Below, piece by piece: positions 26,853-38,676 of a stretch of 64,000 bases of DNA. Source of the DNA: Tyto alba (taxonomy: Eukaryota; Chordata; Aves; Strigiformes; Tytonidae). The notes beneath the pieces were generated by a model. That model saw only the letters and a list, made by a program, of their open reading frames with translations. It did not search any database and was not told the DNA's origin. Both the position numbers and the translations under genes were made by a program. Location of the stretch: assembly GCF_018691265.1 (NCBI RefSeq), contig NW_024881316.1:22359819-22423818 (forward strand), given 5' to 3'. Positions within the stretch are counted from its first letter, which is position 1; every line of letters starts with the position of its first letter.

Positions 26853-27561
26853 ATCCTCTGTTCTAACAGCAATTTGATGATCCATAGGTTAGCTGAGATC
26901 CATTTTACCAGCACACTAAATAATGCTCTTCAAAGTAAGCACAGTGAAAACGAGAATTATAGAATGAGATGAGGCTATATATCAAATTATGCAAGTGATC
27001 AAATTTCTTCTGCCTCTGAAATATAGGATGGTTGTAAATCTTTATTTTAAAACTCCCTATTAAATCTACCAGCCTAACTAGAAAACCCATAGTCAACTGT
27101 GGTACAAAAATGGGCAATGCTGAAAAAAAAATACAAAAATGTCCACAATGTAACTGTCAAAGCAACATGTTTTAGTCTGTTTAGGTTTTTGAGAACAGTG
27201 GCATTGCACAACTTCAGTCTATTGTCAGCAGTTTATTAAAAGCCATACACTATCCTTGTTCTACATAAACAATTCATTTCAACAGTTTCGTATGCAGATT
27301 AGAATCAGTAAATTGTTCAAAGAACCAGTATTAGTGCTTTGAGAAATTGCCTTCTCTCCTGTGATTTTTTTTAAATATAAATCTGATTCTGTTCATTATC
27401 ATTCAGTAACCAGATTTGTAAACAATTTACATTTTGCCTGAAGTCAGATAATCCTATCATTATTTAATCTCTTTAGGCACAGACAAATATCTAGATCTAG
27501 ACGTGTGTATGAAAAGTGCTGTGTAAACAGCAAAGCAACAAGAATAGCAAAAAATAACAAG

Positions 27562-27579
27562 AAAAAAAAAAAAAAAAAA
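27562..27579. repeat. Poly(A) tract, 18 nt
   Basis: An uninterrupted A run following an A-rich lead-in. No attached element is recognised. Confidence 0.9.
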
Positions 27580-30035
27580 CACCAGAAATATACAAGAGTT
27601 GCAAATACTTATAGTTCTGAGAGTGTAATTTTTTTAATTATTTCCAAATTTGTGGAGTTCATTTATTTACCCTTGCAAAATCAAGCACAAGGAGAGAAGA
27701 TGAACAATCATAGACAAAAAGAAGATGTTTTTTTAAAAAATAGGTTGGGATTCCTAAGTTACTAAATTTTTTTCTGGACCATTTTTTCCTCATTCTTCAT
27801 GACGTAAAATTCTACACACTGAAATGTGACTTTGTAATGCTGTCACTTTCTTACTCCATAAATCATTTTCTTCCATCTGATAAACATCATAACCATTCAT
27901 TTATTGAAATCACCATATTTCTTCTTACGCTGCTTAGGTTTGGATAGCAAACATGTCTGAGTTTCTTCTTTTGTGTGTATCCAAGTGTTTGCAAAACAGT
28001 CTATCATCATGGCAGTCTTGTTGGCTTTGGAGGTTGTAAAGGAGAAATGAGGCTGCTCTCTTCACTGCTCAACATTGTTGAGCCACAACTTAAGCACTAG
28101 CCACTTAAAAGCAAGAAATACTCTTAGCTTGCCATTACAAGCAATTGTCCAGGTTAGATCAGGGAGAGGACATGAATCACTCCTTACTCCAACTATCCAA
28201 AAGCTGGTTAGGAATAAACTATTCTCTGGAAAGTAGTGATACAGCCATAAATAGTTTGTGGAAAGGGTATTAATTTCTTCTTTGGCTCCCTGCTGTGTCA
28301 GGGTAGCTATAGTCTACCTTTTACAGTACAGTGTAACTTTATGAGCTAAGCTGTTGGTTGCATCTTGATTGACTTGTATAAAGTTGTACAGATGTATCTG
28401 AGAGCAAAATTTGCCCTACTCTTACTGCATTGCTGAGGATTATACAGAAGATATAAAGAATCCATTTTGACTCTGAAAGATTGAATTAGAAGGAATAACA
28501 GAAGTAAAAAACAGATTTTCAGAGGTGAATCATACTTTAATCGTTTTCTGTACTAGCATATGGTTTTTTTCATGTTTCAAAAAAAAAAAAATATTTTCTT
28601 TATATTTCAAGCTGATTAGTATGCAAGCTCTTACCTTGTACTACTCAGAACTGGTCAACAATTTAACAACCAATTTAACAATTTAACTATAGGCTCTTGA
28701 TCTGGGTGACACCAAGCTAATGTCAAACAATTTTCTTTATCCAACTGCTGTGATAAAATGGTTGTGGGGGGTTATTTGATAGCTCATCATACATCTTTGA
28801 TCCAGCAAGCACACTTGTGCTTTTATTTCAAAAACTTTCCGTGCTGTTAAAAATAATTTCTTGGCCTTCACTGAATAGGAACTGACTGACTCTATAAAAG
28901 GTTTAGAATACAAATCTCCCTTTACTGAGAGGAATACACTCAATTCCTTGGTTTCCATACAGCTCAGGTCAGTGGTAGGAAGTCTGTATCCTTGCAGATT
29001 TTCCTTGGTTAATTTGTATTTTTATACAGAATTTTTATATCTACAGCCTGCTGTCAAAGACATGACCATTGTTTTCTTCTGCTCTGATCATGTGTTCCCA
29101 CTTCCTCTGATGTACTAGTTTGGACAAGCTTGCCATTATGGTCAGAAAATGAATCTTTAATTTTGTGGTGTAGCTGCTCATCAGGTTAAGCAGCTGATCA
29201 TGCAACTGCAAGATGGCTGCATGATTTTGGGTATCATGCATGTGCATCATGTTATCTGTATTTCTTTAACTGGTATCTGTCCATTGGAAACAAATAGTAA
29301 GCTGTTTGGAACAAAACAATCTATCCTATGCTGTTTCTATTTCCTGGAAATGACAGGGAGCAGAAAATTGCAATTACACAAATGTTTGGGAAAGTCCTTT
29401 CAAAACATCTTGAGGAGGTACTCATATATATTGCACAGATAGCCTGTTTTGCTATGATATTATCATTATCAAATTCATCTTCCTGTATATCAGTCTAAAA
29501 AGATTTGAAAAGGATTTGAAAATTTTTATTCAGGTATTCTGGGCTTTTGTTTAGGTGTGGGGAAGATCAGCTGAAATACAAGAGCCAGTCATACCACTTT
29601 GTCCATTTCCTTTTGGACTGTCAAAATCAATTTTTCTTTTTGAAGACACTGAGCATAAATTACCTAACATTAGACGTTACATCTGGTGTTCTGGTAAGGA
29701 GATTGTACATCCTCTGAGTTTTTGCTGGGAAAGTTGATGTCTGGTAAAGTTTTCAAGTTACTGAACTGAAATGTAATTATAAAATTAGACATAACCCTAT
29801 ATTTAATGTTAAAGAATAGAAGAAACAGACCTGGAGACATTTCCATGTGAGTAGAACTTGTAGATGTGCACAACAACCTGAAGGAGCAGAAGTTGAAAGT
29901 TAAAATTATTTTGTGGCCAATCCTTAATTTTTCCTGACAAGTTCATCTAAGCATTAATACACCATCATATCAATAACTGAATAATTCAGTAAAAATTCAA
30001 TAGCACCTCAATCACAGTGGGTATGAACCTTGGGA

Positions 30036-30055
30036 TTTTTTTTTTTTTTTTTTTT
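30036..30055. repeat. Poly(T) tract, 20 nt
   Basis: An uninterrupted T run in unique AT-rich DNA. It could be an old minus-strand retrotransposition tail, but nothing recognisable adjoins it. Confidence 0.9.
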
Positions 30056-32340
30056 AAATCTAGATGCTGTAGGAACAGAATTGTATTTTAAAATATTACA
30101 ACAATCTGTCAAGATTAAAAAAAAATTATGCACGAAGTCATCCACAGCACAAAAAGAAATGGGAAAAAAGTGCCCAGTAATCACATTGCTATTTAGCATT
30201 TCAAGATGCGAAAGATTTCTAATCGATCATGCTGCACAAGTGAAATGGTAACATATTTCTTCATGTATACAAATAGGCAAATATTGAACTATTTTTTTCA
30301 GTGAACACAGAAGTAATTTGGTATGTTACTTGAACTGCTCGTTATTTAGAATGCTGAATACTATATGTATTCTATGATAGAACATACATAATTTTAGGAC
30401 AGATGATTACTTAAAAATGTGTCTGAGAGTTCAAAAATGGTGATTCATTTTATAAAGTATCAAATAACAGACAATGTTAACTATTATTAAAGTAGTATAT
30501 TTTAGCAAACTGGGTTTATTTATCCATTTATTTAAATAAATTTTCAAATAATTGATAGTGTGAAAAGTCACAGGAAATAATTTTGAAAGTTATAAAATTG
30601 GTATTTGACACTGACATTGAACTTTAACATTTTCACAAATCCATTATGTAGTCATTGCTGGCAAGTGATTTTGAGAAGAAAATAAACAAGAGTTAACCTT
30701 AAAAATAATTTTGTTCACTGGCATAATGAAATTATTAAAAATTAGTCTGTGAAAGGACAATGAAAGAACACAAACTAGTTCACATTACCATGCTGGAGAC
30801 ACCAATAAGCTAGTGATACCAATGGCAAATGCTATATACTTGCTAAAGCAGTAGGATGAAATTCCCAGATATAACTAAACTTCCATAAATTTTCATGATG
30901 TCATGAAACAATGTTATCACTATAGGTTTGTTGTCTTTGCTAGAGATGGGATTTATTTCAGTAGAAAAAGGAGATGACCTTGAAATTTTCCACAAAAGTA
31001 TGAGGTGGTTAAACCATTTTTTTCCTGTCTAGGTATGTACCTTTATGAAAGGTGACAAAACAGGAAATGTGGGAGGAGAACAGTGAGGCTTATTCGAAGG
31101 GCATCAGCATAGCCTACTCCATCATCGTTCTGAGATGGATGTAGGTCCCCTACAGGTCCCCTTGAAGAGTTTTTCTGAACACATAGAAACAGACTTTTTT
31201 CATTACAACTGAGCTATATAGCTGTACTGATTGTCTCAGAATCTGATTTCCCAAATGTCTTTGTAGTTGTTTTTAAAACTTGTTTTGTAATTTGGAAAAA
31301 ACTGTTGGCAAGTTACTTTATAAAGACATAGATGATCACACAAGGGGCAAAACAGAGAACAGTATGTGTCAATATTTTAAATATTTCTCAAAGTTTAAAC
31401 ACTGTCAAAACAGAAGAGAGTTTCTCTGCACTCCTCAGATCTGTTTCTGAGTAACCTAATGAATGAATATTTCTATTCGGAAAGGACAGCTCTTTTCAAC
31501 CCATGACAAAGTGCCCTGATTCCAGAACTCATGCTATTATTCAGCAATTCCTGTTGTGCTGTAAGTCTGTGTGCTGCTTAGATACCTATTTATTTCAAAT
31601 GTGAGTCCTAGATCTTCAACATCTGGATGTTTTTATTCCACAGACTCACCTTTCTCCAGCTTTCACTGTGGAGCCAGGCACACCAGTCCTGACACCTCAA
31701 AGACCATGACTCCACAGTCATTAGTACCAGAACTGTGCATTACCAGATCACAGCAGGATGTGACTGATCCCCTTCATCATGTATCTGCTGGGTGAACCAG
31801 AGCACGTGTCATGACATTTATTCCAGTTTTATGTTTTTGTACCTGGTGGGAGGATAGAGAATAACTGATCTAGCATAAAGTGCCAATCCTTAGTCTGGCG
31901 TGAAGTCTGCTGCTATAAAATGAACCTGTCATCATCCTTTTTGAACAGCATAGAGTGAGCAGAGATTATAACAGATTAGCGCTTTAGATTGTCTGATTGC
32001 AGTGCTTTCAAACTGGGAGCAGGAGCCTTTAAAAGGGATTTCCCATGTTGCTGAAACAGTCTGAGCTAGTGGTAGATTTCAAATATGGTCCTCTGAAGAA
32101 AACTTATTAGAAGACATAGGGAAATTATAGACACATTTTCTCAGCACTGCTACAATGGAAGTTCCTTATCTGGTAACTCCATTAAATTCAGTGACCTTCT
32201 ATTATTCCCATGCTCAGCTTTATACATGAGTAATCCCACAAAGGGGCTCCCCTTTGAAAGGAAGCACAGGTACTACTGAATGCCTGATTGTGTCCTTTAC
32301 CTTTCTCCCTCTCTGACACAGACTCCTTTCTCTCTCAGAT

Positions 32341-32680
32341 AATCACAGAACCATAGAATGGTTTGGGTTAGAAAGGACCTTAAAGATCATCCAGTTCCAA
32401 CCCCCCTGCCATGAGCAGGGACACCTTCCACCCACCCAGGTTGCTCCAAGCCCTGTCCAGCCTGGCCTTGAACCCTTCCAGGGAGGGGGCAGCCACAGCT
32501 TCTCTGGGCAACATGTTCCGGTGTCTCATCACCCTCAAAGTAAAGAATTTTTGTCTTCTATCTAATCTAAATCTACCCTCCCTCAGTTTAAAACCATTAC
32601 CCCTCATCTTATCACTATACACCGTGATAAGGAGTGACTCCCCATCTTTCCTGTAGGTCCTCTTTAAGTGACATCTTCTG
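32341..32680 (-). mobile_element. CR1-a: 5'-truncated CR1 LINE, minus strand
   Basis: Read on the minus strand this is a classic avian CR1 3' end: the end of ORF2, a short 3' UTR and the terminal ATTCTATGGTTCTGTGATT, seen on + as AATCACAGAACCATAGAATGG. Blocks such as CCTTAAAGATCATCCAGTTC and CCAGGTTGCTCCAAGCCCTG are hallmarks of the family. CR1 elements are the dominant bird LINE and are typically 5'-truncated, as here. It is the best preserved CR1 in the window, with an open ORF2 tail, so it is younger than CR1-b to CR1-d. The right border is approximate. Confidence 0.95.
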
Positions 32681-32706
32681 TGGAAACTTTGTGAGCAAAG
32701 TTTCAC
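32380..32706 (-). pseudogene. CR1 ORF2 C-terminal fragment
   Basis: The minus-strand frame of 108 codons carries the C-terminal tail of the CR1 ORF2 protein (endonuclease and reverse transcriptase). Residues 34-60 contain the conserved [16 protein letters not shown] and KFFTLRV blocks, and residues 75-84 read [10 protein letters not shown], followed by the usual MAGG near the end. The first 10 or so residues probably lie outside CR1 homology. The endonuclease and reverse transcriptase catalytic domains are absent because of 5' truncation, so the fragment cannot support retrotransposition. The uninterrupted frame shows limited decay since insertion. Confidence 0.85.
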
Positions 32707-35700
32707 TGATTTTCATTCGTACATGTAAATAAATATAAGCTGTTATTTTTATATCCTTTTATATTTTTAGAAAGAAACTCTCAAACTGTAATTCTGCTTC
32801 TTTTACAAAAGCATTTCAGAAAATTTTATGGGGCAAGTCAAAATGAGCCGGAATACACATATGGTGTTGCACCACATTAGAGCTGTGCACCACTCCTCCA
32901 GTTCATGCCAGGATCTACCTTGGTTCTGTAGCTCTATGATATCATGTATGCAAGTTGGTTTATGCTTCAGCTATTAGACATTCACTTAAATGCACTGATA
33001 TGGACATGCATCGTCATAGTGGAGTGTAGACGTGAGAACTTTCACGTAAATGAGACTCCTAGGTGACCATTTCAAGAGGCTCACTTACTAATTTGCCCTA
33101 TTTTTTCTAAACTCTAGGAAGAAAACTGAAAAAAAAAAAAAAAAAACAAAAACAAAAACAAACCAAACCAAACAAACCAACAAACAAAACCCCAAAAACA
33201 AACAAAAAAACACCAAAAAAAAACCCAACACAACCCACAAGCAAATAAATGGTAGTATGTTTATATCCTTAGAAGTATTTTCTAGGGCAACGGCTTGGAT
33301 CATTTTTTGTAGAAAGAAAAACTACAGTTTTACAAGTGCTGCAAGGTAAGTAAGTTGATCCGCAGTCTGCAACCAGATCTTCTGGGGGATCCAGTTTCTG
33401 AGCTCAGTGGCATTTGTAGTTTGCAATTTGTTGGTTGATGCACAGTCCCAGCTGAGAGCACTGGACAAGAAGAAAAGTAAAGCAGTATCTGTTCAAGAGC
33501 ATACAACATCTTCTCAAAAGTCTTACTGTCCATTCACCCCTGGCTTTTTTTTTTTATCAGTTGATATTCAGACTGAAAGCATGCAGTTGCATTTTTAGTC
33601 CAAAACCACAATAGCCATCGTATACTATCTACTGCAAGCTTAGAGTGGAGTCTGCAAAACGTAGTAATTCCCCTCATTAGTTTCAGAGGCTGGAGGCAGT
33701 GTGTGCCCTGGGCTGCAGATGGGAGGCCAGCAGGGATGACAGTTTGTCTTGATGTAGCAGGAGCTGTACCTGCTGAGCTAACCCAAAAACTGGCTAAAAT
33801 GAAAGACTTATTAAAATACTGGAACTTCAGGCACTGCTTTTAGAAGCTTCCCTGAGGTTACAGTTAGGCATGATTTGTAGAGTGAGTTTATTTGCTTTCA
33901 CCATGAATGTATTTGAGTCAAAATCTGGTGGGAAGGGGTTTTTTGTGTTGCTAATTTGAATGTGGTTTGGCAAAGTAATGTTGGTGACTACTTTTGTCTG
34001 TTTAATTTTCTCTGTATGTAATGCAAATTTTGATTACTTCAGTGCTTTGATCTTAATGATTTCATTTGTAACAGCAGCTATATTTAAAAGTGACATCAAA
34101 TCTGTCAGAAATACCAGACCTGATAAAGTTATCACTAAATTACTTTAATGAAAGTAATAATACACAATTAAACTTTAAAATGGTTTTATTCTGAATGTGT
34201 CTGGAGGCTAGCAGTAATAACATCTGATACATGAAAAATAAATCAATAAAAAGTTACCTACAAACCAAAATAATCCAGTAGAAAAATACTGACCATTAAG
34301 CATCGACTAACATTTAGAAATCAAATCATATCAAATATTTCAATAAAATAACTGCCTGATTAGTAACTATATCTGGACATGCACACTGAAATTGTTGGGA
34401 CTATGTAAGGACGTATAAAACCAATGGAAACATGTTGCTCTATAAACTTATTATTGTTGCATATGTTGTGACATAACTGAAAAAACACTTTTCATCAAGA
34501 GTTGACTGGTTTTTGTTTATGGGGTTCTACCTTGCTTTTTATAAGCAGGATAACTTATGTCTCTGAAAATGTAGGTTAAGAACAATGAAAAATATTTGTC
34601 AAATTGGTCCTGGGCCTAGACCAAAAAGACTGAAAAGTCAGAACAGTTTTTAAAATCTCACTTTTCAAACTTGAAAACCACAGTGGGGCTTTTTTTCCTT
34701 CTTTTTCTTTCTTTTTTTTTTTCAAATCCAAGAGTCCTATTTTTTAAAAAAATATCTTATTTGGTCAGACAAGCAAATTACCCACTTAGAGCTCTAGACC
34801 AAAACTGGCATTCTTTAACTAAATCATCCTGACATTGTTAAAGGGGAATTGTAAATGAGAATATTGACATTCATATCACAGAACTTCCAGTGCAAGTAGG
34901 CTGTAATGGGAGAGATACCTACAATGTAGATGTCTACTCCTAAAGTTTCTGCTCTAGACTTTCATTGGAGTAGCTGTCATTGTGTGTGAATCTCACTGTA
35001 AATTAGATTTAAAGTTTTATTAGAAGGATAGCTTCTTTGAATGGCCTTATCTCTCCACTGATTAAAAAGAAGAGCGAGGGAAGGCTATTAGAAACAGGTG
35101 AGCTGAATCCTACTTGAACTGCTTAAGGTGGCAGTGCCACTCACTTAGCAGGTCATTCACAGCATAAATGTGTCACAGATGCCTGGCCTGACAATAAAAC
35201 CATAACCTGACAATTTTTTTTTTTCTTAATTTATACGAGGCTGACCCACTGTGTATATATGGATACAGTATTTCAGTTTAGTAATTGCATCCCTAAAGCT
35301 AGATTTACCATGTTGTCAAATCAGAATCTGAGGCATTCACTATGTTTTAGATTGGGTCCTCTGAACTACAGGGCAATAATGTGTCTTCTCTGTAGATGCA
35401 ATGGCAGTTCCTTAGCTGGTAACCATGTCTTGCTGTTGGTTTGTTCTTTCATAGCTTTAGACGGGTGAATGAAAATTAATCTGTGCTTTCTATCACATGG
35501 CCATACCAAATCTGACTTGCAATAGCAAACTGAAAATAAGTTTAAAGTTTCACAATACATTTTATTTGGTGGAAAATCATATCTTGGTTCTCATTCCTGT
35601 CAGTATTCTGCAGTTTACTCACTGTGTGTTGGTGAAGGGTATCCTTTAGTATGGTACAGGGTTAAAATCTGATCTGGATCTTTCACTATAGCAAGTTAGA

Positions 35701-36473
35701 AATTTATTGAGCCAGCTCTTCCACTCAGGAAAACAGAACATGTAACCACATCCTTTGAGAGTGATTCAGATGGTAAATTCTGAAATACTGCTTTTTCCCA
35801 AAAGGTGCTAGAAATTTATTGCTGCCTTTCTGTTGGTACAAATTTTTCCCTAGGAGCCTAAAATCTTGGTCTTCTGCCAATTTTAGAAAGCATACTGTTC
35901 TGCCAATTACACTTGCAACTGCTGTCTAAGTTTTGTGATAATTTAGAGCTGGGTGGGGATGAGCGTTAACCTTCTAGATCCTTAACATAATTTGTAAATG
36001 ATACAGAGAAACAGGAGTAAATTTAACACAAAGCACAGAGGCTGTTTTACAAAAATAGGGAGAGAGGGGCAGAAAAATCTCAAGGAGGAAGAAAATATTG
36101 GAAGAAAATATTTTGCACAATAACTTACCCTGTGGTTGGTGCACTCATGCAGGAACCAGGAGCCTGGAATTCCAACTCCACTTGCTTCATCCTTCAGCTA
36201 CCTAAAAGTATTTGAATGTCCACCTCCCAGGGTAATGATCCTGTCATTACATGAGGGTCAAGGGGTACATTAACCTTAACCAATTTCCATACATAGAGCA
36301 AAGAGTGCCCTTTTGATTTGCTTGGGTCTAAGCTATGGTTGGTTGGTTGAGAAACAAAACATAATAAATCAAATCCACTCTGGTCAAGCAAGAAAACGTA
36401 GAAACCCTGCCTCCTATTTTTTAAGTGCCTTGAAACACTTGTGTAAGAAGAATTGTGCTATTTCTTTCTGCAG
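32681..36473. other. AT-rich noncoding stretch
   Basis: Apart from the A/C-only tract at 33129-33240 I see no repeat or gene. Short open frames on both strands have no domain. A strong donor-like AAG|GTAAGT at 33348/33349 pairs only with a weak TAG acceptor 33 bases upstream. Confidence 0.5.
33129..33240. repeat. 112-nt tract containing only A and C
   Basis: From 33129 to 33240 every base is A or C: first an A run of 18, then irregular CAAAAA, CCAAA, CCCC and CACC words. The first G comes at 33241. It is the longest two-letter tract in the window. The A run followed by degenerating A/C words suggests expansion from a poly(A) tail, but the upstream sequence is not a recognisable element. Confidence 0.9.
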
Positions 36474-36534
36474 GTGCCCTACCACAAGAGTGATCTGACT
36501 ATAAATAGTCAACTGATTTTAAGACTTGAGTCAG
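36474..36534 (+). other. Candidate 61-bp exon (plus strand)
   Basis: A good acceptor, GCTATTTCTTTCTGCAG, ends at 36473, and a textbook donor, TCAG|GTAAGTA, starts at 36535. Of the three frames only the first is open across the segment, giving 20 codons (VPYHKSDL...). Length 61 would shift phase. I recognise no family. It lies 185 bp upstream of LTR-3 and outside it. It may be an exon of an unseen transcript or a chance pairing; this and 8385-8439 are the best such pairings I noticed. Confidence 0.25.
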
Positions 36535-36714
36535 GTAAGTAAATGTAGCCCTGAGCCTGACATTTTCTTTTAGACAGTTCTAGGTGGCTGTGCATATGTA
36601 CCAAACTGCAAATTGGCCTCCAAAGGTGCCTGCAGTCCCCTTTAATCACAGCCAATGAACGAGATAGATACACCTTAGGCAGGCATTCCCCAGTTGCTTC
36701 CCATTGACAAGTGC

Positions 36715-36719
36715 TCTGC
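36715..36719. repeat. Left target-site duplication of LTR-3
   Basis: TCTGC directly precedes the LTR and is repeated exactly at 37205-37209. A 5-bp duplication is typical of ERVL-type integration. Confidence 0.85.
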
Positions 36720-37204
36720 TGTCCTAGTTTGGGCTGGAATAGAGTTCATGTTCATTTTGGTAGCTGGAGGAGTGCTGCAGCACACTGAGACCCCAGGGGC
36801 TCCCCAGGTCCCAGTGCCCTCACCTGTGTGCGGGGGCGGGGGGAGCACAGCTGGAGGGCTGGGCCCCGATTGGCCGATAGTCCATGTCATGTGACATTGT
36901 GCTCACTATATAAAGGAAGGAGTGGGCAGGAAGGTATGCTCTTGTTTCTGGGAGTGTTGCTGTGGTGATTTTGTGTTTTGGGATTGCCAGCTGGGAGCAG
37001 GTGGGTGTTGGTTGGTGAGCAGCTGTATTGTACATTACCTGTTTATATTATCACCGTATTATTCTATTATTGTTATTATGCTGGTTTTATCTCAACCTGT
37101 GAGTCTCCCTTTGCCCCTCTGATTCCCTCCCCATTCCCAAGTGGGGGGAGGGTGGGTGAGCAGCTGCGTGGTGTTTAGCTGCCAACCAGGCTCAAACCAT
37201 GACA
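36720..37204 (+). mobile_element. LTR-3: solitary LTR with perfect 5-bp TSD
   Basis: A 485-bp LTR starts TGTCCTAGTTTGGGCTGG and ends CTCAAACCATGACA, flanked by identical TCTGC pentamers. The U3 holds an inverted CCAAT box (GATTGGC, 36868-36874), the palindrome GTCATGTGAC (36886-36895) and TATATAAA at 36907-36914. The leader has a TTGGTGAGCAGCTG block and an AT-rich segment, and U5 carries the block GTGAGCAGCTGCGTGGTGTTTAGCTGCC. It is related to LTR-2 and LTR-4 but a different subfamily. No proviral interior is present, so it formed by LTR recombination. Exact TSDs and an intact promoter suggest it is among the younger insertions here. Confidence 0.92.
36868..36914 (+). promoter_or_regulatory. 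U3 core promoter of LTR-3
   Basis: An inverted CCAAT box, an E-box-type palindrome (CATGTG within GTCATGTGAC) and a consensus TATATAAA lie in order within 47 bp. The spacing suits RNA polymerase II initiation about 25-30 bp downstream, near 36940. This predicts a transcript start inside the LTR reading rightwards; activity is inferred, not shown. Confidence 0.6.
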
Positions 37205-37209
37205 TCTGC
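37205..37209. repeat. Right target-site duplication of LTR-3
   Basis: TCTGC, identical to 36715-36719. Confidence 0.85.
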
Positions 37210-38661
37210 ATAGCCGATCAAGGCTTCTACCTTAATTGCTCTGAATCATCTAAACTTACTGCCTAAAGCAATGTGAATCTAGGTCTTCACTTTGAAATAT
37301 CCACATTTTAACATGTAGCATTTAGTGTCCTGTACATTAGGATCAGTATTTTTAATTCAGCAGATTAGAAATGGGAGTCAAAGTGATAAACTGCCATCAA
37401 CTCTTGTTGACTAATTGGAAAATCACTGTTGATAGAGCTGAAGTCCTTGCATAACATCCACATTTAAACCTTTGTGGACTTGGAGTAGTTTAACCTAATG
37501 ATTATCCCCAACTTCAGTAGTATTAAAGAGTGTTGAAATCCACGTTGGTGCGGAAACTACATAGTTTTTCAGTCATTTATTTGGATGACAGCATTTGTAA
37601 TAAAGACATTATCTCTGTAACAGTATGCTTAGAGTGGAGGACTATTTTTCCTCATAAAATTATTATTATATAAAATTGATTCCAAACAAACACAATTTTT
37701 AGAGACTAAACAAAGGAAGGAATTCACGTTCTTCATTTAGCACAGGATTTTTCTGCATCAGAAATGTTAATAAGGAAGAACTCCAATAAGGAAGGTAATA
37801 TCCATTGTTTACAACGCAGCTGTTACTGCATGATGATACATATAACATCTGAAATGAAAGAGGAATCAACCTCTGTTGTCATGTTTGAGAGCTGCATCCT
37901 TTGAAAAGTCTGTCATAGCCTGATTTTTCAAAAGCTAGAAGTCAAAGTATTAACACTGTTTTTCTGAATCTTTGAAAGACAAGCAGATGAACCAAGACAA
38001 ACAAAAAAGTTTGTTCTGTAAGTTTCCAAAATCTAAAGATTTGACAGAAACTTTGACATAAAAACTATCAAACAGGAAAGAAATAAAAATCACGGGTAAG
38101 CACTACTACAAAGAAAATGGAAGAAAGAGATAAATCCTGAAATATTTCATTTTATTTAAGTATTCTAATTATTAAAGAGATCTGTTTTAAAGTGGTTTTA
38201 TACTTTGATTATTCACCATAAATTCCATTCATGTTTTAATAAATATTATTCTATCAAAAAGAAATTTCTAGTGATGACAGGGATTTGTAAGATAAAATCA
38301 CATACATGCAACCCAACTTTCATTTTATCCTCTTCCAGCTTTGCTCCTCATACTTTATTTTACTTTCTTGCTAAGCAGCCTGAAACAAAATGCAAATTGC
38401 AGAAACCAAACCTTAAATGCCCACATTGTGGCAGTACCAAACACCTGTTCTGATTAAGTTTGCTCCTGTACAATTTTTTTTGTTCCAAAGTAATTTGCCC
38501 ATAGTGAAATGCCTTGCACATTAAGGAATTAATGAGTGTTAGGATGTTGATTTGAATGCTCTTAGATCAGCTTTCCAAGTAGGAGATCCCAGTAGCACCG
38601 AAAGAAATAATTGGTAGCAGTACAAAGTAATTTTTTTCTAGGTTTGTTTGTGGTGTTTTTG

Positions 38662-38676
38662 TTTTTTTTTTTTTTT
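38662..38676. repeat. Poly(T) tract, 15 nt
   Basis: An uninterrupted T run preceded by G/T-rich words. Confidence 0.85.

Larger units (their letters stand above)
16925..32340. other. Long AT-rich noncoding stretch with simple repeats only
   Basis: Over 15 kb without a recognisable gene, LTR or LINE end. It contains poly(A) or poly(T) tracts at 19096-19112, 23087-23105, 27562-27579 and 30036-30055, an A/C-only tract at 26811-26852, a pyrimidine-rich stretch at about 23020-23600 and a local CAATTTAA repeat near 28656-28687. Open frames reach 125 codons (18417-18794, +) but none shows a domain or splice support. Confidence 0.6.

Noticed and set aside
33316..33348. A 33-bp microexon candidate before AAG|GTAAGT
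   Set aside because: The donor is strong, but the acceptor is only a T6 run with TAG; size and context make chance more likely.
38390..38453. A CPHCGSTKH string resembling a retroviral zinc knuckle
   Set aside because: The spacing and flanks do not match a full CCHC knuckle, and no gag-like sequence or LTR adjoins it.
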